This document shows positions 1 through 8,765 of a DNA stretch of 64,000 nucleotides, in pieces. The notes below the pieces were generated by a model, which saw nothing but the letters and a program-made list of their open reading frames with translations, was not told the DNA's origin and ran no database searches. The stretch's first letter is position 1, and every line of letters begins with the position of its first letter. The position numbers and the translations under genes are program-made. The DNA comes from Verrucomicrobiaceae bacterium (GTDB lineage Bacteria > Verrucomicrobiota > Verrucomicrobiia > Verrucomicrobiales > Verrucomicrobiaceae): NCBI GenBank assembly GCA_016713035.1, contig JADJPW010000002.1, positions 620,001-684,000 of the forward strand. Reading direction: 5' to 3'.

Positions 1-3000
1 CACTGTCGCTGTAGCTTTCGCGTTCGGCTCCCGTGTCAGCATCAATCTCACGCGCCACGAAATCGAACCAACGACGAACATCAGTCACCTTCTCGGTCCA
101 TCGCGGTTCATCCCGCAGTCTGGCGATGAGCTTGGCAATGCGGAGATAGCGCGCCTCATCCGCTTCCAGAGTTCCCTCGAAGCTCCCCGACAAGCACTCC
201 TTGATGTCACGCTGAAAATCATGAATCTCGACATCCCTCATCTGCCGGGCCTCAAGACTGATCCAAGTGCCACGACGATACTCCAGCTCACGGAGTGATT
301 CGTTGAGAATGTCTATCTTGGAGACGATGTCGCCCTGTTCGGACTGAAGTGCGCCGTTCAGAAGACCGATCTCGTGCGTGACCTTCTCGTTGAGTCGCTC
401 CTTAAAGCGTTGCTCCTGCTGGGGCAGGCCTTCGCGTTCTATGGATTCGCGGAGAGCAAGGTAGCTGTCGAGGTAGTCAGGCGTCGGCATCAGCTCATGC
501 TTCATGTCCTTGAACTCGCTGACAAAGGCGGACATCGCCGTGATCAGGGCGTTACGAAGCGGGGCAATCTCATTTTCATGCTGTGCGATGGCGTCTCCAT
601 AGATGCGCCTCAGGCTGTTCTCATGATCGAAGAGAGTATCGGCAGTGAGCGTATCGCCGAGTTCCGCTTCGATGTCAGCGAACACCAAGGCCATTGCTTG
701 TAGCCGCCCCTCGGTCTCCAGTTGATCCAGTTTTCTTCTCGCCGTTCTAAGCAGGGTTTCCGCTCCCTGGATTTGTTTCTCGAGGTCTTTCGATGCCGTC
801 AATGCCTCATTGCGATCTCGGTCCGTTGCTTCCTTTCGAGCTTCTGCCTCAACAAGCCTCCGCTTGAGGCCCTGGACCACATCATTCTTGTCTTCGAGCG
901 AACGCTTTTCTTGTTCAAGCTTCGTGATCTCCTCCTCATGTGGGACAAAGTCGATGTCGGCGAAACTGCTGAACCTCAGAGCGGCTTCAGATGCCTCACA
1001 GCGGTTTCTCGCTTCATCAATCATCCGACGCTTGTCTCCGATGAGGCGCTCACGCTTGTCTATCTCTTGCCCGAGGCGTAGCAACTCGCCCTGCAACGCC
1101 TGACGCTTCTCTGCGTTGTCCCATCCAAGCACGAAGTTGCGGCGTGAAACTGCCTGGCTGCGATCATTCTTCTCATGCCTTATCTGCCCCGTCCTGAAAT
1201 GACGCTCCCGGGTCATAGCGAGCCCATGAGCCTGTCGAAACTCGTCCATTGTTGAGCAGCAGCGATAGTCGAAGCGTTCGTTCAACTCTGCCTTCAACCA
1301 TGGGAGCAAACGGTGTCCCTCGCGGAAATGAAGCTTTCGGAGCATCGAATCCTGGTGTGGGGACGCGAGTTGAGGAGATCGCTTCTCATCTTTCACGTGG
1401 AGATAGACCAATCGCTGGCCCTGCCCAGTTGCGTCTCTGATCTGGGTCCGGTTGATGTAGTCGCTGACCTGCCGGTAAAGCCCAGTGGGGACGAGGAGAC
1501 TCAAACCCAGCCCACGCAGCACCAGCTCAATGGAGGATTCCCACTCGGATTCCTCCTGCTTCACAGCCATCAACTCGGCGGCAAATGGCAGATCGTTAGG
1601 CGAAAGACGAAGGTCCTCGCAGAGGCGATGCCTCAGATAGACGTGGCTTTCTGGCAGGTTTGTTCGCCGGTTCTTCAAAGCCTCCAACTCCCCTTCATCT
1701 GCCTTGTATTGCGTTCGGTCACTGTGTTGCTTGACGCCAAGCTCGGTGGCCTCGTCCTCAAGGCGTTTCAGGTCAACACCTGCCCTGTCTTTGACCGCTC
1801 TAAGCTCAACGCGTGTCGCTTCGAACTGACTGGCATCGCTTATGAGCCGATGAAGTCCGGCCCGGTTAAGCGTTGCTGAGTAGTTTGTTGCCGCAGTTCG
1901 CTTGTTGTTAGCCTGAAGCCGCTGATTCTCGATAAGAAGCGGGATTTGTTTCAATCGTTCGCCTCCCGCCTGCTCGATCGCATTCTTCAGTTGCCGAACC
2001 GACTCCTCGGCGGTCTTGAGATCACCGGTGAGCTGATCGAAGCGCTCTTTGGCCCGCCCAAATTCCTCGCGGTGTGATACCAACCTTGGCTCCAGTAGCT
2101 CCACTGTCTGACTGCGAAAAAATGCGTCCAACGCATCGTGCCGTTGGCTAACGGATCGATGATTCTGCTCCATCGCCCGGTAGGACTGGCCACGCTCTTT
2201 GACGGGGCCAAGCAGTCGATGCTGATTTCGCACTTCGACCAGCTTGCCGTGCGCCTCACTGAGGAGGGTGAAGTGTTGAAGGAGGGCGTCGATCTTCTCG
2301 CGCCAGGGCTTCTGTTCAAGCATGTGCTGACGGATGAACCCATTCAGACTTTCGATGTCCTTTACCGCGACCGTCTGATTGAAGATGTCGATGGCCTTGG
2401 ACTTGAAGTGTAGCGCCTTCTGTAGCCTGGACTGATACTCTGTATAGCTCTTGGTCGCTACGAAGCCGCGCTTCTGCATCTGCTCCCGCAACCGCTCCAT
2501 GCTCGTGATGCCCGACAAGTCACCGACGATGGATGCCTCACCAGCGCGGAAGCAGAACACCTTGTCCGACGACCCCTCGGCGTTGACATGGAGCACCTGG
2601 GCAACGCTGAAAACAGCGCCAGTAGAGGCGTTCTTGAAGACCGCGAGCAATGCAGAATAGTGTGATGACTGAGGTCGAAGAAACTTCACAGCGGCTCCGC
2701 GCACGCCTTCATCATCACCTTCGCGAGTTTGCCTGCCGCAAGCTCCTTTGATGTAGGTCTTTTCATCGCGCTCCCGTTTTCCTGCCCCTGCCGCAACGTT
2801 GTAGTTGCGGATCTGATTCGGCACGATCAGCGTCAGCAAGGAATCGACGAGAGTGGATTTACCTGATCCATTCCGCCCGACCAAGAGCGTAGTGCTGCCC
2901 CGTGGTTCCACGATATGAACCTGCCCGTCGGTGCTATCGAATGTGCCCCAATTGAACACCTCCAGTCGGTGCAGCCGGTAGCCAGGAGGCTCGTGCGGTG

Positions 3001-3022
3001 GGCTGGAGGAATACTCATCCAT
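1..3022 (-). CDS. jetC: Wadjet SMC-like ATPase JetC, 3' end outside window
   Basis: The frame is open from ATG 3022 to the window edge (1,007 codons), so no complete ORF exists here. The N-terminus has a MukB/SbcC-type head with Walker A GRNGSGKST at residues 49-57. The long middle is Glu/Gln/Arg-rich, as in SMC coiled coils. The last codons (V-R-R-W-F-D-F at positions 86-58, then acidic residues and S-Y-S-D-S) match the stretch just before the SGGQ ABC signature of JetC, so the signature, Walker B and jetD should lie left of base 1. The start overlaps the jetB stop by 8 nt. In Wadjet systems JetABC forms a condensin-like motor that extrudes plasmid DNA and JetD cuts it; that role is family knowledge. 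Confidence 0.88.
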   Translation of the reverse strand, partial: MDEYSSSPPHEPPGYRLHRLEVFNWGTFDSTDGQVHIVEPRGSTTLLVGRNGSGKSTLVDSLLTLIVPNQIRNYNVAAGAGKRERDEKTYIKGACGRQTREGDDEGVRGAAVKFLRPQSSHYSALLAVFKNASTGAVFSVAQVLHVNAEGSSDKVFCFRAGEASIVGDLSGITSMERLREQMQKRGFVATKSYTEYQSRLQKALHFKSKAIDIFNQTVAVKDIESLNGFIRQHMLEQKPWREKIDALLQHFTLLSEAHGKLVEVRNQHRLLGPVKERGQSYRAMEQNHRSVSQRHDALDAFFRSQTVELLEPRLVSHREEFGRAKERFDQLTGDLKTAEESVRQLKNAIEQAGGERLKQIPLLIENQRLQANNKRTAATNYSATLNRAGLHRLISDASQFEATRVELRAVKDRAGVDLKRLEDEATELGVKQHSDRTQYKADEGELEALKNRRTNLPESHVYLRHRLCEDLRLSPNDLPFAAELMAVKQEESEWESSIELVLRGLGLSLLVPTGLYRQVSDYINRTQIRDATGQGQRLVYLHVKDEKRSPQLASPHQDSMLRKLHFREGHRLLPWLKAELNERFDYRCCSTMDEFRQAHGLAMTRERHFRTGQIRHEKNDRSQAVSRRNFVLGWDNAEKRQALQGELLRLGQEIDKRERLIGDKRRMIDEARNRCEASEAALRFSSFADIDFVPHEEEITKLEQEKRSLEDKNDVVQGLKRRLVEAEARKEATDRDRNEALTASKDLEKQIQGAETLLRTARRKLDQLETEGRLQAMALVFADIEAELGDTLTADTLFDHENSLRRIYGDAIAQHENEIAPLRNALITAMSAFVSEFKDMKHELMPTPDYLDSYLALRESIEREGLPQQEQRFKERLNEKVTHEIGLLNGALQSEQGDIVSKIDILNESLRELEYRRGTWISLEARQMRDVEIHDFQRDIKECLSGSFEGTLEADEARYLRIAKLIARLRDEPRWTEKVTDVRRWFDFVAREIDADTGAERESYSDS

Positions 3023-3647
3023 CGTCGCGGCTACGTGTGTTGTCCCTGCCCGGTCCACTGCCAAGATAGGATTTCAGTTGAGTGAGCAGGTTCTCCAATT
3101 CCTGAGCCGGAAGCCGTGCCTTGATGATGCGGCGAACCTCCCAGCTCTCAGGCTCGTCCGCATACTTTTTGATGAAGCCAAGGTCGTCCTCCGCTTTTCG
3201 AAGCAACGCTGTGAACTCTTTTTGCTGTTTGACCTCGTCATTGCTCGGTTTCTGGAATCCACGCCAGTCGTCAAACAACGCCGCTGTTTCTACAACACAT
3301 CGCTCGTCATGCAGTTCCTCGTCCTCAAAGCGGCGGAGGCTTTCCCGCAGCAGCACGCAAAGGATGGTGAGCGGGTAGCCAAGGCTCTTTCGAGGAATGA
3401 GCACCGGCAGCATTTCATAACCCGGCGGGCGGGAATCATCGTCTCCCAGTTGCCGCAAATACGCGAAGCCGTCCGGCTCATCAACGACGAGAGTGAGTCC
3501 CAGCCGGGCAAAGTAGTTCTCAAGCCGAGTCTGATGCGACAGCAAGGGTGCCCAGACTTTCTCTTCTTCGCTATACACGACGCCTTGGAGCAACCTCACC
3601 GCAGCTAGGCTTGACTCATGAAATTCTGGAAGGGCATCGGCCGACAT
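3015..3647 (-). CDS. jetB: Wadjet protein JetB (DUF4194, kleisin-associated KITE-like)
   Basis: 210 residues, acidic and helical, at the expected size and place for a DUF4194/JetB protein, the KITE-type partner that binds the kleisin JetA in the Wadjet condensin. The segment around residues 35-110 (R-L-E-N-Y-F-A-R-L-G-L, then E-P-D-G-F-A-Y-L-R, then R-K-S-L-G-Y-P-L-T-I-L) follows the family's typical pattern of a winged-helix core. The gene starts at ATG 3647, only 6 nt after the jetA stop, and its stop overlaps the jetC start, so the three genes are almost certainly one transcript. The identification rests on order, size and this pattern together. Confidence 0.85.
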   Translation of the reverse strand: MSADALPEFHESSLAAVRLLQGVVYSEEEKVWAPLLSHQTRLENYFARLGLTLVVDEPDGFAYLRQLGDDDSRPPGYEMLPVLIPRKSLGYPLTILCVLLRESLRRFEDEELHDERCVVETAALFDDWRGFQKPSNDEVKQQKEFTALLRKAEDDLGFIKKYADEPESWEVRRIIKARLPAQELENLLTQLKSYLGSGPGRDNTRSRDDG

Positions 3648-3653
3648 AAGTGG

Positions 3654-5225
3654 TCAAACTTTGGTGAATAGCACGAATGGAACTTCCAGTAGGCGAGAAG
3701 GAGCGTCTGGACGCGAGCCCGGTAGAACGATCATCTCGGTTGATTCAGGTTGAATAATGTGTCCGTCATCACGGGCAATCTGGACATAACCAAGCACCTC
3801 GATCACACCGGCCCTCACGGGGTGATTGGCAATCACATCGCTGAGGCGCGCGCTGCCTGAACGTTGCACCAGGGTCTTCACACGAGACCGCATTTCTTTC
3901 CAGTCTAAGCCATACAGTTTTGCGTAGTCGGCGAATGCCTGTCGGCGGCGGTCTTCATTGACTGCGTGAGCGGACAATGCGGGTGCATCGAATCGCGACG
4001 GCTGAGTCCAAAAGGTCCGCGAGAACGCCGAGTAGATGGCCGGAACCTCATCGACGCGCAACTCTACTTCTTCACCCTGAGGCGGCATAGCCGCGCACTG
4101 AGCTGCCAGACCACGGATCTCGCGAAGCACCTCCGCCACCCGCTGACGCTCACGCGCTGCGCGCTGATCCAACAAGCGCCTCAGAGTAGCAGACAACCGT
4201 TGGGTGGTTCGCATCACGATCTCTGCCTCGGCTAGCAGGAGAGGCACCATTCGGCGAACTACGTCCATTCCATCTCGCATCTCGTCCAGCTCGCGAAGCT
4301 TCCGTAACTCCTCGATGACCACACGGAGTCTCTCTTGCTGTGCAGGCTGCAAAATGAATCGCAAAAACTCATGAAAGCTCACCCCCTGGTCCTCTTGCTT
4401 GAGCCGGTCTTCCTCGTCCAAAGCGAAGCCTAGAAGCGTGCCTCGCGATTCCCTGGGGTCAGTCTGACGACGCTGAACTTGACGAGTAATCTCGCGGAAC
4501 TTTTCCTCCACACCCCGGAAATCGCCGAGCAATTGCTTCAGCATGCTCAACGCAGTTGCGAAGCCTTCCTTGATCATCGCCGCCGGTCGCTGTGGCATGT
4601 CGTCTTCAGACTCAAGGCGAGAAATCTGGTCATCAATCTCAGCCCTCTGTTGCCGGAGCTGGTTCAGCCGTGCTTGACGGTCCTCGCTGGCGCTCATGAC
4701 CAGATCGGAGAGGGTTTGAATCACCAACTTCAATCTCGACTCAGTGCCAATGAACCCGACATCCTGCTCCAAAGCGCGATCAAGGAACGCGATGACCGCC
4801 TCGCTGTGAGGGGTGAGCTGAAAAACCGGCTCATCCTTTCCGACCGCAACCAAGCGCCTCAGCCATCGCTTATCATCCGCACACCATTCGGCCAAGTAGC
4901 GTTCTGGCTTGTCGGGCAGGATTTGGTTATCTTCCTCACTCTCGCGCACATCTTCAACAAAGCGTCCCAAAGCCACGGCCAACTCTGACAGCGGCACCTG
5001 AACATTCCCGGACTCCTTAAAACAGCGATGCAGAAATGCGATCACGTAGGGAGCATTCGGCGACCTCAGCATTGAGACGGCTGGGGATGTCTTGAAAAAC
5101 ACATGTAGTTGCTCAAGTCGCACGCTCCACTTTGAAGCTCGAAGCGCGAGTGTCCAGGCAGAAACTTGCTTCGTCGCCAATTGAGGGAGGAATGACCTCC
5201 GAAGCCTTCCAATCGGTTTTCTCAC
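3654..5225 (-). CDS. jetA: Wadjet protein JetA (DUF3375, kleisin-like)
   Basis: 523 residues, the usual size for DUF3375/JetA. The N-terminal pattern L-H-V-F-F-K-T-S-P-A-V-S-M-L-R-S-P-N-A-P-Y (about residues 40-60) and the following F-L-H-R-C-F-K are the family's hallmark; the middle is coiled-coil rich and the end is a winged-helix-like segment. The called start is GTG 5225, which overlaps the TGA of the upstream HTH gene (GTGA), suggesting translational coupling. A later start near the conserved region cannot be excluded because the first ~30 residues look unlike the family. JetA bridges the JetC heads and binds JetB. Confidence 0.87.
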   Translation of the reverse strand: MRKPIGRLRRSFLPQLATKQVSAWTLALRASKWSVRLEQLHVFFKTSPAVSMLRSPNAPYVIAFLHRCFKESGNVQVPLSELAVALGRFVEDVRESEEDNQILPDKPERYLAEWCADDKRWLRRLVAVGKDEPVFQLTPHSEAVIAFLDRALEQDVGFIGTESRLKLVIQTLSDLVMSASEDRQARLNQLRQQRAEIDDQISRLESEDDMPQRPAAMIKEGFATALSMLKQLLGDFRGVEEKFREITRQVQRRQTDPRESRGTLLGFALDEEDRLKQEDQGVSFHEFLRFILQPAQQERLRVVIEELRKLRELDEMRDGMDVVRRMVPLLLAEAEIVMRTTQRLSATLRRLLDQRAARERQRVAEVLREIRGLAAQCAAMPPQGEEVELRVDEVPAIYSAFSRTFWTQPSRFDAPALSAHAVNEDRRRQAFADYAKLYGLDWKEMRSRVKTLVQRSGSARLSDVIANHPVRAGVIEVLGYVQIARDDGHIIQPESTEMIVLPGSRPDAPSRLLEVPFVLFTKV

Positions 5226-5485
5226 CCCTCTTTAGAAGGCTTGAACCAACGCTGGGTATTCGTCGGAAACAACTCCGGCACAGATACCTTGAGCGCCCTC
5301 GCAAGTTGCAGCAATTCAGAGTCGGAGACCCACTTCAAGCGTCCCTCGATCCGTGCAATCACGCCTCTGGAAACATCCCAGCCAATCAACTGGCAGGCCA
5401 CAGCGAGATCGGCTTGCGACATGTTCTTGTCGTTCCGAATCCGCATGACCTGGGGTCCTACGATGTTGTTGCGAGGGGCCTTCAT
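5222..5485 (-). CDS. XRE/Cro-CI family HTH regulator heading the Wadjet operon
   Basis: 87 residues from ATG 5485; a TTG 15 nt upstream is possible, but a GGGGG tract precedes the ATG at ribosome-binding distance. A single Cro/CI helix-turn-helix fills most of it: M-S-Q-A-D-L-A forms the first helices, R-G-V-I-A-R-I-E-G the recognition helix, and W-V-S-D-S-E-L-L-Q-L-A-R-A-L the closing helices. It is the first gene of the Wadjet operon, and its stop overlaps the jetA start. The region upstream of its start holds two identical palindromes that are the obvious binding sites, so I infer it controls both itself with jetABC and the divergent SET gene. Confidence 0.85.
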   Translation of the reverse strand: MKAPRNNIVGPQVMRIRNDKNMSQADLAVACQLIGWDVSRGVIARIEGRLKWVSDSELLQLARALKVSVPELFPTNTQRWFKPSKEG

Positions 5486-5523
5486 TGAAGCCCCCGACAA
5501 TATGGACCTTTTTCGTTGTGATT

Positions 5524-5560
5524 GTCTGGAAAACCAGACAAAATGTCTGGTTTTCCAGAC
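5524..5560. promoter_or_regulatory. Two tandem perfect operators between HTH-jet operon and SET gene
   Basis: Two copies of the dyad GTCTGG-N4-CCAGAC (5524-5539 and 5545-5560) are 5 nt apart. Together they also form one perfect 17-bp inverted repeat with a 3-nt centre. They lie in the 82-nt gap between the divergent starts at 5485 and 5568, the second ending 7 nt before the SET ATG. The spacing centre to centre is 21 nt, two helix turns, which suits cooperative binding of two repressor dimers on one DNA face. Binding by the adjacent HTH protein is inferred. Confidence 0.8.
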
Positions 5561-5567
5561 AGACGTT

Positions 5568-5933
5568 ATGCTCCGAGTTCACGCCGCCGCTCAACCCTCC
5601 GCCATCCACGGGAATGGCTTGTTCGCTCGACAGTTTATCGCTGCTGGGGAGGTGATCTGGGCCTTCGACCCTCCGTTCGATGTGCGATTCACCGAAGAGC
5701 AACTCCAGGCATTGCCACCTCCGGCACAGCAACAGGCGCTCTACTACTCGTCATTCGAGAAGCACTGCGGCTGCTATCTGCTCACGGGAGACGATGACCG
5801 ATTCATGAATCATTCAGACACTCCGAATGCGCTGGATCACGGTGACGTGATCACGGCTATTCGTGACATTCAGCCCGGCGAGGAGATCACCTTAGATTAC
5901 AACCAATTGGGCTACTCATTCCGCAGCAAATGA
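5568..5933 (+). CDS. Small SET-domain protein (putative lysine methyltransferase)
   Basis: 121 residues, almost exactly one SET domain. Visible motifs are G-N-G-L-F-A (residues 15-20), the pseudoknot motif R-F-M-N-H-S-D-T-P-N (78-87) and G-E-E-I-T-L-D-Y (104-111, with the usual terminal Tyr). SET enzymes transfer a methyl group from S-adenosylmethionine to lysine; the bacterial substrate here is unknown. I chose ATG 5568 because the longer upstream frame reads through the operators and the opposite HTH gene. Its TGA overlaps the ATG of the next gene (TGATG), so the two are probably co-translated. Confidence 0.8.
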   Translation: MLRVHAAAQPSAIHGNGLFARQFIAAGEVIWAFDPPFDVRFTEEQLQALPPPAQQQALYYSSFEKHCGCYLLTGDDDRFMNHSDTPNALDHGDVITAIRDIQPGEEITLDYNQLGYSFRSK

Positions 5934-6256
5934 TGACAAACGCTTGGCTTCACATTGGATGGCTGGTCGTGATCTGCACGGCAGGAGACGTTTTTCTCAA
6001 ACGCGCCGCCTTGCTTCCGCAGCCATTTACATCCGCCAGCTTTATTCTGGGATCACTGATCTACGGCCTATGTTGATTCAGTTGGGTAATCGTGCTGAAA
6101 ACCGTGAAGCTATCGACATCGGGAACATCGTTCTCCATCTTCTGGAGCGTGAGTCTGGCGATATGCGGTGTCGTCTTTTTCGGAGAACAGCTTACGACAA
6201 GAGAAGTCATCGGTCTGGCATTAGGAGTCGCTTCTTTGCTGCTCTTGAATTTGTAG
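5933..6256 (+). pseudogene. SMR/EamA-type small membrane transporter with in-frame TGA
   Basis: From ATG 5933 (one-base overlap with the SET stop) the frame encodes about 107 codons with four hydrophobic segments, the size of a small multidrug resistance protein. Features include G-D-V-F-L-K near the start, V-I-V-L-K-T-V-K-L-S-T-S after helix 2, and F-G-E-Q-L-T and L-N-L at the end, all typical SMR/EamA positions. A TGA at 6074-6076 interrupts helix 2, after which the frame stays open to TAG 6254. The clean continuation implies a recent nonsense change or a base-call error. No intact start lies just after the TGA. Confidence 0.65.
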
Positions 6257-7183
6257 CCGATAGGGCTGAATCGTCGGTGAGGAGTCGACCAAGACAGCGT
6301 CTTTGCCGGAGCATGTTTGCCATGAACTGAGTGGCGCTTGCAGCATCGCCTGGGTCTGGGCAAAACAGAACATGCTCGACTCGCCACGCTGGAAGCAGTC
6401 TGCGGTAGTCGCTTGTAGGGACCGAAGACGCCTTGAGTGTTCGGTGATGACCAGCACTCGGAAGCCGCTGACCTCATGACGCTTCCAGAGAATGCCTGTG
6501 TCACGAGTCGCCTTGTAAGCGAGCACCTTGCGACGAAAGGAAGTTTGCTCCGAACCGCCGCGCGAAACGGGCATCGTTCCGCGATCAACCTCGACGAAGA
6601 AATATGATCTTTTGCCACTCTTCTCGATGGCAAACGCACCATCGGGCAGGACCGCCGTGCGGACTCGCTTGCCATCGTAGGTCAGATTTGCGCCCCAGCG
6701 CATCTGGAAGAGTCTAGCCTCATCCTCAGTGCGCCATTCATCGTGATGAAGAAAGCATGAGCCTTCAGCAACAGCGGAGCGCTCAAGCGCAAGCATGACA
6801 TCTGTCACGCACAGAAAGTGAGATAACGAGAGCGCCATCGTCTCGCCGCGTGAGCGTGGCGGCGAGGCATAGGTCGGCAGTCCGCGCTCGCGCAGGATGG
6901 CCTGACCGGAGAAGGTGATGCAGCAGACCAGGTGTGCATTTCCGCCTCGTGGGAGCCAGAGCTGCCCTCGTGGCCGGTGCAGAAAACCAACATGAAACAG
7001 CCGTCCGAGCCGCCGAGTCACATGCTGAGCGCTGCCGCCAATCATTTGCGTGACATGACGGGAGGACACAAAACGATGACGCTCGACCAGTCGAAGAATG
7101 CTGACATCCCGCTCCGTTAGGTGAAGCGGCGGAAAACCATCCGAGCGAATGAACCGTGGCTTCCTCAGCCTCGGTTTCTGCAC
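6221..7183 (-). CDS. Replication-relaxation (Replic_Relax) family protein
   Basis: 320 residues. The N-terminus is a winged-helix: L-T-E-R-D-V-S-I-L-R-L-V-E-R-H-R-F-V-S-S around residues 22-45, then a second helical repeat with R-R-L-G-R-L. A C-terminal alpha/beta part includes F-F-V-E-V-D-R-G-T-M and F-R-R-K-V-L-A-Y, the positions where this family (PF13814, plasmid replication-relaxation) has its conserved E-x-D-R-G-T and K-x-x-x-Y. Such proteins usually sit next to TraG/VirD4-like ATPases on mobile elements; one lies 2.2 kb away on the same strand. Its end overlaps the broken SMR gene by 36 nt in a convergent layout. Confidence 0.7.
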   Translation of the reverse strand: MQKPRLRKPRFIRSDGFPPLHLTERDVSILRLVERHRFVSSRHVTQMIGGSAQHVTRRLGRLFHVGFLHRPRGQLWLPRGGNAHLVCCITFSGQAILRERGLPTYASPPRSRGETMALSLSHFLCVTDVMLALERSAVAEGSCFLHHDEWRTEDEARLFQMRWGANLTYDGKRVRTAVLPDGAFAIEKSGKRSYFFVEVDRGTMPVSRGGSEQTSFRRKVLAYKATRDTGILWKRHEVSGFRVLVITEHSRRLRSLQATTADCFQRGESSMFCFAQTQAMLQAPLSSWQTCSGKDAVLVDSSPTIQPYRLQIQEQQRSDS

Positions 7184-7332
7184 ATAACCAGTTTATCATT
7201 TTTGGATTCGTAGAGGGAGCGCACTTGCAGATCAACCGGGGCCTCTATGTTCACAATGGCGCTGGGAGACCAGTGCTGGGGCCTTAGAAAGTCTCATCAA
7301 CAAGCGGTATAGGCGTTCTCCGAAAAGCGACG

Positions 7333-7412
7333 CCGCCAACTCGACCAAATGGTCGGGGGTGGCGGTGGTGCATGTTCAGGTCACGGCTTCTGCTGTGGCT
7401 AAAGACCACAGC
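7333..7412. repeat. Cluster of small hairpins in the 7184-7479 gap
   Basis: Two hairpins stand out in this gene-free stretch. The first pairs CCGCCA (7333-7338) with TGGCGG (7360-7365) around an inner stem CGACCA/TGGTCG (7342-7355). The second pairs GCTGTGG (7392-7398) with CCACAGC (7406-7412). Neither is followed by a clear T-run, so they are not obvious terminators. I see nothing else between the Replic_Relax start and the next gene. Confidence 0.4.
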
Positions 7413-7479
7413 GGTCGTCTTGTTGCGACTTTCTAACACCCCCTGCCACCTGTCGGTGGGGGAGTGATTCCCCAGGGAG

Positions 7480-8061
7480 GTGGACTCTGAACCACCACGC
7501 CGCACCTCCTTGAGCCTCCCGCCTGAGTCTTGTCCTAACACTGTTTCGTCGCCGTTGCCCACTCGTCAAGGGCTGGCGCTGCGACTTGCTACTGTGTTCA
7601 GTGGTCACGCGCTCTACGCCAGCTTCAACTGGTGCTTCGACAACCTCCTTTACGTTTATGCCGTTCATCGGCTTGGGCTGCTCTATGGCGGAGCCGTCAT
7701 GACTTTCCTCGCTGGTCTGCAATGCGGGGCCACTCTCTTGCTCTATGAGCGGATGCGCATCGACTGGGTCGGGGCTGGTAGTCTGACCCGCCTTGTTGAT
7801 CTGGACTCGCCGACATGGTGGCAGAGAGTGCTCCTATGGGCCGTGCAGAAGGGTGATGCCTTCGTGTTCGTGGCCTTGTGTGTGTTTCAGGACGCCTTTA
7901 TCACCACGGCATACTTTCGCCGTGGCCGGTTCGATGGCCTCACCGCACGCGACAGGCGAATCTTCGTCGGCAGCGTTCTTGTTTCCAACCTCTACTGGAC
8001 GCTGCGCTCGGGTGTGGTGTCCGCCGCTTTAGCCGGGGTCTGGCACCGGTTCCAGTCATGA
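7480..8061 (+). CDS. Hypothetical membrane protein
   Basis: 193 residues not matching a family I recognise. After a Pro/Ser-rich start it has several hydrophobic stretches: around residues 50-85 (Y-A-V-H-R-L-G-L-L-Y-G-G-A-V-M-T-F-L-A-G), 115-140 (V-L-L-W-A-V and A-F-V-F-V-A-L-C-V-F) and 165-185. This suggests three or four membrane helices. The GTG start at 7480 is uncertain because upstream signals are weak. The stop overlaps the next start as ATGA, so the pair is probably one operon. The mobile-element context suggests an accessory role, but no function can be assigned. Confidence 0.55.
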   Translation: MDSEPPRRTSLSLPPESCPNTVSSPLPTRQGLALRLATVFSGHALYASFNWCFDNLLYVYAVHRLGLLYGGAVMTFLAGLQCGATLLLYERMRIDWVGAGSLTRLVDLDSPTWWQRVLLWAVQKGDAFVFVALCVFQDAFITTAYFRRGRFDGLTARDRRIFVGSVLVSNLYWTLRSGVVSAALAGVWHRFQS

Positions 8062-8765
8062 AGACGGCTGGCACAGACTTGGCGTGTATTTACACACCGA
8101 TACGCGAAGCAGTGGAGATACTGCAAAAGCGACGCCGTGAGGCAAATATGACCATAGCGAACGCGCTGGAGTGTCTGCTCGCCACTCATTCGCACGCCGT
8201 GCTGTTCCGCCAAGTAGCGACGCCGAACTTTGAAATGCAGCGGTTTGTTACAGCGGCTACCTCCGCCGGACTGAAGCCGTTGGTGCTGGAGTATCACGAG
8301 GATAAGTTCGTTCACTTCAATCCAGCCAAGCACTCCTTGCTGAAGATGCGCTTTCACTCGGGGACCGGGCGCAATGGCGGAGAACGCATCCGCTGTCTGA
8401 GCATCGCAGAAATGAATGGCAGCGACGGAAAGCGGCTCCGAGAACTGCATACACGAAACGGTGTGGGGATCGTGCCGTTTCATCATGCTTTGATGGATGA
8501 AGCTGCGTTCTCACGAAACGTGGTGAGGCACGACGGTTCGCAATGGTTTCAAAAGCATGGCGGCAGTGCTGACAACTACTACCCTGAGCTTTTCCGATTG
8601 TTCTTGAGACATGCGGTCCTGTTCGAGAGCTTTCTCACTGTCGGCAATGATGCCGCATTCACTTCCGGCGTTGTCATGCCTGCGTTTGAAGCCGTCCGCA
8701 ATAAGCACGGGGAACAACCGGTCATCTGCCGACTGGACCCTGTCGAGACGGAAGGCGATCCTTAT

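Noticed and set aside
6074..6076. TGA in the SMR-like gene as a selenocysteine codon
   Set aside because: No convincing SECIS-like hairpin follows and SMR proteins are not known selenoproteins.
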